Part shown: in pieces, positions 51,618 through 56,780 of the stretch | How the letters are laid out: each line of letters opens with the position of its first letter | Position numbering within the stretch: the first letter of the stretch is position 1 | Origin: Paraherbaspirillum soli | GTDB lineage: Bacteria > Pseudomonadota > Gammaproteobacteria > Burkholderiales > Burkholderiaceae_D | Direction of reading: 5' to 3' | Assembly (NCBI RefSeq): GCF_042654985.1 | Contig: NZ_JBHSMT010000024.1 | Coordinates: forward strand, 1 to 56,780 | Length of the DNA: 56,780 nucleotides | Notes under the pieces: generated by a model | Seen by the model: only the letters and a program-made list of their open reading frames with translations | What the model was told of the DNA's origin: nothing | Databases searched by the model: none | Program-made: the position numbers and the translations under genes

Positions 51618-53480
51618 ATGTTTGGCTGGTTTGAAAAGTTGCTGCACCCGTACCCCGACGCCGTCGTAACTCCGCCGCCGCGCGGCTTCCTTCCTTTTAT
51701 CTGGGCCTGCACCAAAGGCTTGCGGCGCTATATCGCCGCGATGACGCTGCTGACCGCCGCCTGCGGTGCGTTCGAAGCGCTGCTGTTCGCGATGATGGGC
51801 CGCATCGTCGATTGGCTGAGCCATGTGCAGCCGGCCATGCTGTGGAGCCAGGAACGTAACCATCTGCTGGCGCTGGCCGGCGTGCTGGTGGCCAGCCCGG
51901 TGCTGATTGCCCTGCAAAGCATGTTCAAGCAGCAGGCGCTGGCCGGCAATTTCCCGATGCTGCTGCGTTGGCAATTCCACCGCCTGATGCTCAGTCAAAG
52001 CATGCACTTTTACCAGGACGAGTTCGCCGGCCGGGTCGCCGCCAAAGTCATGCAAACCGCGCTGGCGGTACGCGACGTTTGCATGATCCTGTGCGACATC
52101 CTGGTGTTCGTGCTGATTTACTTCATCACCATGGTGGCTGTGGTGGGCAGCTTCAACGGCTGGATGCTGGCGCCGTTTTTGGGCTGGGTCGCGCTGTACG
52201 TGCTTGCCTTGCGCTACTTTGTGCCGCGCCTGAGCCGGGTCGCCAAAAAGCAAGCCGATGCGCGCTCGCTGATGACCGGCCGCATCACCGATGCCTACAC
52301 CAACATCGCTACCGTCAAACTGTTTTCCCACGCCGGGCGTGAAGCCGGTTACGCGCGTGCAGCGATGCAGGAATTCCTGCTGACGGTGCACGGCCAGATG
52401 CGTCTGGTGACCGGTTTCGAAATCGCCAACCACGCCATCAGCATGCTGCTGATCCTGAGCACCGCCGGCGTCGCGCTGTGGCTGTGGACCCAAGGCCAGG
52501 TCGGAGTCGGCGCAGTCGCCGCCGCCACCGCCATGGCGCTGCGCCTGAACGGCATTTCGCACTGGGTCATGTGGGAGATGGCATCGCTGTTCGAGCAGGT
52601 CGGCACGGTGCAGGATGGCATCAACACGCTATCGCGCCCGCACGCGGTGGAAGACCAGCCCAACGCCAAGCCGCTCAAGGTCACCCGCGGCGAACTGCAT
52701 TTCGAACAAGTCAGTTTTGCTTACGGCGGCATGCGCCCGGTGATCGAACAACTGTCGCTGCACGTCCGTCCCGGCGAAAAGATCGGCCTGGTCGGCCGTT
52801 CCGGCGCCGGCAAATCGACCATCGTCAACCTGCTGCTGCGCTTCTACGACGTCGAGCAAGGCCGCATCCTGATCGACGGCCAGGACGTCTCCGAAGTCAC
52901 GCAAGACACGCTGCGGGCGCAAGTCGGCATGGTCACGCAAGACACCTCGTTGCTGCATCGCTCGGTGCGCGACAACCTGCTGTACGGCCGGCCCGACGCC
53001 ACCGACGCCGACATGCTGGCGGCCGCCAAGCGCGCCGAGGCGGACGACTTCATCCAGACCCTGACCGATCCCAAGGGCCGCACCGGCTACGACGCCCACG
53101 TCGGCGAACGCGGCGTCAAATTGTCGGGCGGACAACGGCAGCGGATCGCGATTGCGCGCGTGATGCTGAAAGACGCGCCTATCCTGTTGCTAGACGAAGC
53201 CACCAGCGCGCTCGATTCCGAAGTGGAAGCGGCGATCCAAGCCAGCCTGTACCGCCTGATGGAAGGCAAAACCGTGGTCGCCATCGCCCACCGCCTGTCC
53301 ACCATCGCCGCGATGGACCGCCTGATCGTGCTCGACAAAGGGCGCATCGTGGAGGAGGGCGATCACCATACGCTGCTGGCACGGGGCGGCTTGTATGCGC
53401 GGCTGTGGGCGCATCAGAGTGGCGGCTTTCTGGGGGAAGAGGCGGACGACGACGAAGTGGGACAGGCGGTTGCTGTTTAA
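51618..53480 (+). CDS. ABC exporter, fused membrane and ATPase domains
   Basis: A 620-residue half-transporter. Six transmembrane helices lie at about 30-320 (for example MTLLTAACGAFEALLFAMMG and ILCDILVFVLIYFITMVAVVG), in the type IV exporter fold. The nucleotide-binding domain follows: Walker A GRSGAGKST, Q-loop VTQDTSLLHRSVRDNLLYG, signature LSGGQRQRIAIARV, Walker B ILLLDEATSALDS and H-loop AHRLST. Such homodimers export lipids, drugs or peptides; the substrate is unknown. The start at 51618 (MFGWFEKL) has GGAG 8 nt before it; the longer in-frame start at 51582 is not supported. It may have followed opgD directly before the effector block arrived. Confidence 0.92.
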   Translation: MFGWFEKLLHPYPDAVVTPPPRGFLPFIWACTKGLRRYIAAMTLLTAACGAFEALLFAMMGRIVDWLSHVQPAMLWSQERNHLLALAGVLVASPVLIALQSMFKQQALAGNFPMLLRWQFHRLMLSQSMHFYQDEFAGRVAAKVMQTALAVRDVCMILCDILVFVLIYFITMVAVVGSFNGWMLAPFLGWVALYVLALRYFVPRLSRVAKKQADARSLMTGRITDAYTNIATVKLFSHAGREAGYARAAMQEFLLTVHGQMRLVTGFEIANHAISMLLILSTAGVALWLWTQGQVGVGAVAAATAMALRLNGISHWVMWEMASLFEQVGTVQDGINTLSRPHAVEDQPNAKPLKVTRGELHFEQVSFAYGGMRPVIEQLSLHVRPGEKIGLVGRSGAGKSTIVNLLLRFYDVEQGRILIDGQDVSEVTQDTLRAQVGMVTQDTSLLHRSVRDNLLYGRPDATDADMLAAAKRAEADDFIQTLTDPKGRTGYDAHVGERGVKLSGGQRQRIAIARVMLKDAPILLLDEATSALDSEVEAAIQASLYRLMEGKTVVAIAHRLSTIAAMDRLIVLDKGRIVEEGDHHTLLARGGLYARLWAHQSGGFLGEEADDDEVGQAVAV

Positions 53481-53623
53481 GCGATCAGGCTTCTGTAGTT
53501 AAACGGCGTCAGAGTTCGTTATGGAAGATCTTCCTTCCTGTCAACCGAATATCTCCGGCAGCGTTCTTATCTCATCCCGCAGCGAATGCGGCTTTTGAAA
53601 CCTGATCACTCGAAGGAACGAAC

Positions 53624-53851
53624 ATGAAAAAATTACTTGGCATTGCTGCAATCATCCTCGCTTTCTCGCCACTGGCACAAGCGCAAGGCAACGACGCTCT
53701 GGCCGGCCATCCAGAAGCCCGTAACGACCGTCCTGCTGCAGAGTCCTACGAGCATGCGCCTGTTGCACACAAAGCGCACAAAGGCGCGAAGCACGTGGCC
53801 AAAGTGAAGCATCAAGTGAAGCACCATCACAAGGCTGCCAAGAAGGCGTAA
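53624..53851 (+). CDS. Small secreted His/Lys-rich protein
   Basis: A 75-residue protein with a clear signal peptide (MKKLLGIAAIILAFSPLAQA) and a mature part of about 55 residues. The last 30 residues are almost entirely His, Lys, Ala and Val (HKAHKGAKHVAKVKHQVKHH). It is very basic and could bind metals, nucleic acids or anionic polymers. No family is recognised. A good GAAGGAACGAAC ribosome site precedes the ATG. It stands alone, followed by a terminator. Confidence 0.75.
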   Translation: MKKLLGIAAIILAFSPLAQAQGNDALAGHPEARNDRPAAESYEHAPVAHKAHKGAKHVAKVKHQVKHHHKAAKKA

Positions 53852-53945
53852 TTGCGAAAAGTGCGGCGGCTGGGAATGGATTAGTCATCACCAGGCCGGC
53901 GCAATTGAGTAAGCAATATCCAGCGATATTGTTTTACGCAAGATT

Positions 53946-54000
53946 AAAAGGGTCAGGGTTTGTTCGGCGGATTTATCGCTGAATAAATCCTGGCCCTTTT
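53946..54000. terminator. Bidirectional terminator with nested hairpin
   Basis: AAAAGGGTCAGG pairs with CCTGGCCCTTTT (one G-T pair), enclosing a perfect inner stem GGATTTAT/ATAAATCC. The A4 and T4 ends allow action in both directions. It follows the His/Lys-rich gene by about 95 nt. Confidence 0.7.
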
Positions 54001-54005
54001 GCTAA

Positions 54006-54317
54006 TTGCTGCAACAGTCGTTGGGCCTTCCAACCCGATCGTCCGGCATGACCTTGGCCGACATGACCATGGGGGCGTACGCTGGTATCCGCATGGGGTG
54101 GGCGGTCAATGCAATTGGTCTGGCGTTATGCCAACAGGCCCTAGAAAAACCCTTGGAAAATTCTTTGCCATCGGCGTCACTAAGTAGAACGAACATTCCA
54201 TCGTCCGCGATGAATTCTATGATTTTGGTTGAAGACAAAAAGCTTGCCGAATTGTTTGGGAGTGAATATGCGCTCTACAAGAAACAATCGGCGAGATTGA
54301 TTCCGGGGATCTGGTAA
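54006..54317 (+). pseudogene. Decayed ORF with a methyltransferase-like C-terminus
   Basis: A 103-codon frame. Its last 30 residues (LVEDKKLAELFGSEYALYKK followed by SARLIPGIW) match the conserved E-xxL-xxxFGxEYxxYxxxVxRxxP ending of small bacterial isoprenylcysteine/phospholipid methyltransferases. The preceding part lacks the membrane helices and the cofactor site of that family, and no ribosome site is present. It is most likely a remnant. The 53852-54425 gap holds nothing else that I can support as a gene, apart from the terminator at 53946. Confidence 0.35.
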
Positions 54318-54425
54318 GGATGGCTCGCTTCATTGTTGGTTGAACGTTCGTTTTAGGGTGGCGCAAACCGGCCAAACCCGCTCACGCAGGTCTGGCGCGT
54401 ATTCGATATTACTGAGGAAATTTTG

Positions 54426-54926
54426 ATGAGCAATACTGAAGCACTATGGGAAGCGCGGGTTGCCGAACTATGGAGCGCATTTGACGACTACGCGCCTGAG
54501 GCATTTGTCGCGCGACTCGACCTGTTGGCGTCCGAGCTGGCGCCAGGAAGCGCCATTGCACTGTTTGAACGCGGCGCCGCGCAAGACTCTACAGGTCATC
54601 CCGATCTTGCTGTCCCTTTATATCAGGCCGCTCTCGACATCGGCTTAACCGGTTTGCGTCGTCGCCGGGCGGTCATTCAAATGGCGAGTTCGCTGCGCAA
54701 TTTAGGCAACCCTCTGCGTGCGGCGGAGCTACTGACGGTCGAACTTGAAACTGCGAACGACGATCTGGATGGCGCGGTACGTGCATTCCTGGCGCTGGCC
54801 CTGGTCGATCTTGGGCGCGAACGCGAAGCAGTAGCGATAAGCCTTGAAGCGCTTTCCCGTTATCTTCCAAGGTACAACCGTTCGCTCGCTCGATACGCGA
54901 GACACCTTACAGAGGCGTCTCGCTAG
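54426..54926 (+). CDS. Tetratricopeptide-repeat protein
   Basis: A 166-residue soluble helical protein. Repeats are visible in SAIALFERGAAQDSTGHPDLAVPLYQAALDIGL, RRRAVIQMASSLRNLGNPLRAAELL and VRAFLALALVDLGREREAVAISLEALSRYLPRYNRSLARYA. This is typical of the TPR_5-type small proteins of Proteobacteria, which act in protein-protein contacts; no partner is evident. The ATG follows TGAGGAAATTT by a short gap. An in-frame TTG directly before it is less likely. Confidence 0.85.
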   Translation: MSNTEALWEARVAELWSAFDDYAPEAFVARLDLLASELAPGSAIALFERGAAQDSTGHPDLAVPLYQAALDIGLTGLRRRRAVIQMASSLRNLGNPLRAAELLTVELETANDDLDGAVRAFLALALVDLGREREAVAISLEALSRYLPRYNRSLARYARHLTEASR

Positions 54927-55133
54927 CATCGGCCGCACACGTCGACATTGTTAGGTTTTGCAGCGTTGCAGCACTCTCGGATATACCCTCAAAAATAGCT
55001 CAATCAGCCATTCTTTTTTAAGAATATTCCTAAATACAAATCATATGTTGCCCGCGAGAATGTCCGTGTTTCTCGCAGGAATTTGCATATTTCGTGTTTA
55101 TTATTCTTTTGAAAAGACAAGGAGCGCCGGGTT

Positions 55134-55616
55134 ATGAACATGCGCCAGACTGACATTGAGCGGTTGACGAAATTTCAGGTAAATCGCATTGCGGCAGCAC
55201 TATCGTGGGGCATCGCGTATTCCGGTGCCGGCACTGCGTCTCGCACGTCGAATTGGTCTGTGACGCGCGGTCCTCTCGTCTATTGCCTGGACCCGCAAAC
55301 GGGTGTCATGGCGTGGGACGGGGACGTGGTGGGCACGCTCGGTTGCGCGCCCGGCGATCTCGACCACATCGAGAAAGTGTTGGCGCTGGTCCGGCCCGCG
55401 GAGCGCTTGTTCATGCGGCGCTATTGGTCCATCGAAAGATACGGACGGGACTATGCGACACGGCAATTCCGGGTCCCGTTAGACGCCGCAGCAGCGCATA
55501 CCCTGATAGATACCAGCCGCCCGATCGTCGATGCGGACGGCAAGGTGGCGGTGATTGCCGGCGCCTGGCAAGCCGACGCTAACGGCGCGCCGCACCCGGT
55601 CCAGGCGGCATCATGA
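55134..55616 (+). CDS. Hypothetical protein co-translated with an alpha/beta hydrolase
   Basis: I do not recognise this 160-residue protein. There is no signal peptide or transmembrane helix. Features that may help a search are the central LVYCLDPQTGVMAWDGDVVGTLGCAPGDLDH, the MRRYWSIERYGRDYATRQFRVPLD segment and the C-terminal SRPIVDADGKVAVIAGAWQAD, which looks like a small beta-rich ligand-binding fold. AAGGAG lies 9 nt before the ATG. Its stop overlaps the start of the downstream hydrolase by 4 nt, so the two are a translationally coupled pair. The upstream 207-bp gap is AT-rich and includes a GCGAGAA/TTCTCGC hairpin. Confidence 0.7.
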   Translation: MNMRQTDIERLTKFQVNRIAAALSWGIAYSGAGTASRTSNWSVTRGPLVYCLDPQTGVMAWDGDVVGTLGCAPGDLDHIEKVLALVRPAERLFMRRYWSIERYGRDYATRQFRVPLDAAAAHTLIDTSRPIVDADGKVAVIAGAWQADANGAPHPVQAAS

Positions 55617-56408
55617 GCAGGCGAACCGGTGCTTTGCTGATTCACGGATTGGGCGGCACCCAATTCGATCTTGGGGCAATGCATAGGGCGTTGCGGCGCG
55701 CGGATATCGACGCGCACACCTTGACCTTGCCCGGCCACGGCGGCCATCCCGCAGATCTGGTCGAGGTGCAAGCCGAGCATTGGCTTGACGCGCTGACGCA
55801 AAAATATCGGGAACTGATCAATCGCTACGACACGTTTCATGTGATCGGCATGTGCATGGGCGGACTGCTTGCGCTGGCTTTGTGCGAACGCGAGCAGCAC
55901 TACAAGGGCCGGCTCGTGATCCTGGCCGCGCCGGTCTACCTCGATGGCTGGTCGACCCCCTGGTATCGGGATGTGCGGCACCTGCTGTATCGCATACCGG
56001 CGCTTGCGGCGCGTGTCAAAGTCGAGGAATCCGAGCCGTTCGGCGTCAAGAATGCGTTCGTGCGGGGGGCTGGTCAAGGCCAAATTCGAGCGCGGCGACG
56101 CTTTCCATTACCGCTGGGTGCCGCTCACCTGCCTGCAGCAAGTCGACCGGTTGAGGGATTGGGTGCGCGAGCGCGCTTGCCGAATCGGCTGTCCGACCTT
56201 GATCGTCCATGCCCGGGACGACGAACTGACCAGCTTGAAGTCGGCCGCTTTCCTGTGCGGCGCGATACCGGACGCGCGTGCGGTCGTATTGGAAAACAGT
56301 TACCACCTGATTTGCATCGACAATGACCGCAAGACGGTCTTCGCCAGCATGCTGGATTTTTTTGGCAGCGAGACGGCTGTCGAGGATTGCCGGGATAGTT
56401 GGTTTTAA
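55613..56408 (+). pseudogene. Frameshifted alpha/beta hydrolase (Est30-like, Cys nucleophile)
   Basis: The first 150 codons encode an alpha/beta hydrolase start (GALLIHGLGGTQFDLGAMHRAL, LPGHGGHPADL) with nucleophile elbow GMCMGG (Cys 81 instead of the usual Ser). At the run of six G (56064-56069) the reading frame changes. The continuation lies in another frame (GLVKAKFERGDAFHYRW, then CPTLIVHARDDELTSLKSA with the acid, and SYHLICIDNDRKTVF with the His). Removing one G restores a 264-residue protein matching carboxylesterase Est30-type enzymes in length. The shift could be a real inactivating mutation, a phase-variable tract or a sequencing error. Confidence 0.7.
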
Positions 56409-56532
56409 CAGCATTTATTCTGTCCGATGCCGCAATCGTTAGGCTTGTCAACCCAACCACGCCAATGTCCGGATTGTCATGGCATCCAATAGCGTTTATA
56501 GTCGGCCCCGTCCCTGAGAAACAGATCAAGGG

Positions 56533-56780
56533 ATGAGGTTTCACAGCCTGGAATACAAGAAGCGCGCAAATCGCACAACGCGGTTTGTGCGTACACCGTC
56601 GCACGTCCCTATGGGCGGTGATGGTGGGGAGCCCTCGGGCTGCCGGTTTTTCTTCTTGTACCGGTCTGTGAACCCTGCCGTCTGCCGCCGTGTGTCAAGA
56701 ACGCAAAAGCCGAAGTATCGGCCGCTGCGATGCTTTATTGAAGATGAGGGTCGGCCCCTCGTGATCGGCGTGCAGGCGCA
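56533..56780 (+). CDS. Partial ORF running off the window, possible phage Ash/Icd-like protein
   Basis: From ATG 56533 (preceded by AAGGG) 82 codons stay open to the window end. The protein starts MRFHSLEYKKRANRTTRF and contains VPMGGDGGEPSGCRFFFLYR and SVNPAVCRRVSRTQKPKYR. The Gly-rich GGDGGxPSG stretch followed by a Val-Asn-Pro and Arg-rich part recalls the Ash and Icd-like proteins of P4-type satellite prophages, but the match is from memory and partial. If correct, a prophage or satellite begins at the right edge. Nothing is seen between 56409 and 56532. Confidence 0.4.
   Translation, partial: MRFHSLEYKKRANRTTRFVRTPSHVPMGGDGGEPSGCRFFFLYRSVNPAVCRRVSRTQKPKYRPLRCFIEDEGRPLVIGVQA

Noticed and set aside
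54002..54238. A 78-codon minus-strand frame opposite the decayed methyltransferase-like ORF
   Set aside because: No ribosome site, no family and unfavourable composition; neither strand gives a convincing intact gene here.

Overview
The window looks like a chromosomal segment of a Burkholderiales beta-proteobacterium. It is probably from the Oxalobacteraceae (Collimonas/Herbaspirillum/Janthinobacterium type). That placement is an inference from the GC-rich coding bias, the dnaX-ybaB-recR order, an opgG-opgH-opgD glucan locus, a secreted AA10 chitin-active protein and the style of the intergenic palindromes. No rRNA, CRISPR array, complete prophage, transposase or integrase was seen. One tRNA (Ala, anticodon CGC) is present.

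Layout, left to right. 1-8 kb: a DUF1203 gene, tRNA-Ala, an AraC/GyrI regulator, a three-gene ABC export locus (ATPase, FtsX-type permease, AttH/CrtC-like secreted partner) and a DUF945 protein. 8-11 kb: a four-gene ECF42 sigma-factor module (DGPF/YCII, SRPBCC and VOC proteins plus the sigma factor) with a matching promoter motif in front. 11-17.8 kb: an orphan branched-chain amino-acid-type binding protein, a 2OG-Fe(II) oxygenase, a PhnD-like/rhodanese fusion, a SorA-type sulfite dehydrogenase with a diheme cytochrome, and an SPFH protein. 18-23.3 kb: aidB and the replication/repair set dnaX-ybaB-recR. 23.6-29.4 kb: a periplasmic molybdenum hydroxylase (large subunit, 2Fe-2S subunit, triheme lipoprotein cytochrome, XdhC maturation factor). 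29.4-31.4 kb: a repeat-rich accessory patch with a phage-like divergent repressor pair. 31.4-42.1 kb: hrpA, the AA10 lytic polysaccharide monooxygenase, a TsdA-like cytochrome, dcd, a basic amino-acid decarboxylase and folA. 42.4-48.2 kb: opgG, opgH and opgD for osmoregulated periplasmic glucans. 48.2-51.5 kb: a probable antibacterial effector/immunity cassette. 51.6-56.8 kb: an ABC exporter, a small His/Lys-rich secreted protein, a decayed methyltransferase-like ORF, a TPR protein, an unknown protein, a frameshifted Est30-like hydrolase, and the start of a possible phage Ash-like ORF at the right edge.

The most striking observation is the 48.2-51.5 kb cassette. A cell-wall-hydrolase-like protein (degenerate M23 plus GH19 domains) overlaps a signal-peptide protein by 4 nt. 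The pair is bracketed by two 73-nt direct repeats of the 3' end of opgD. The second copy still encodes the last 24 residues and the terminator of opgD, so a block appears to have been inserted at the opgD 3' end with target duplication, yet no integrase is present.

Other points worth a second look: an A9 slippery run in dnaX that would give a gamma-like product; the PhnD-rhodanese fusion beside sulfite oxidation genes; a 157-bp inverted-repeat element ending on the aidB stop codon; and three further families of intergenic palindromes, one of which flanks hrpA on both sides.
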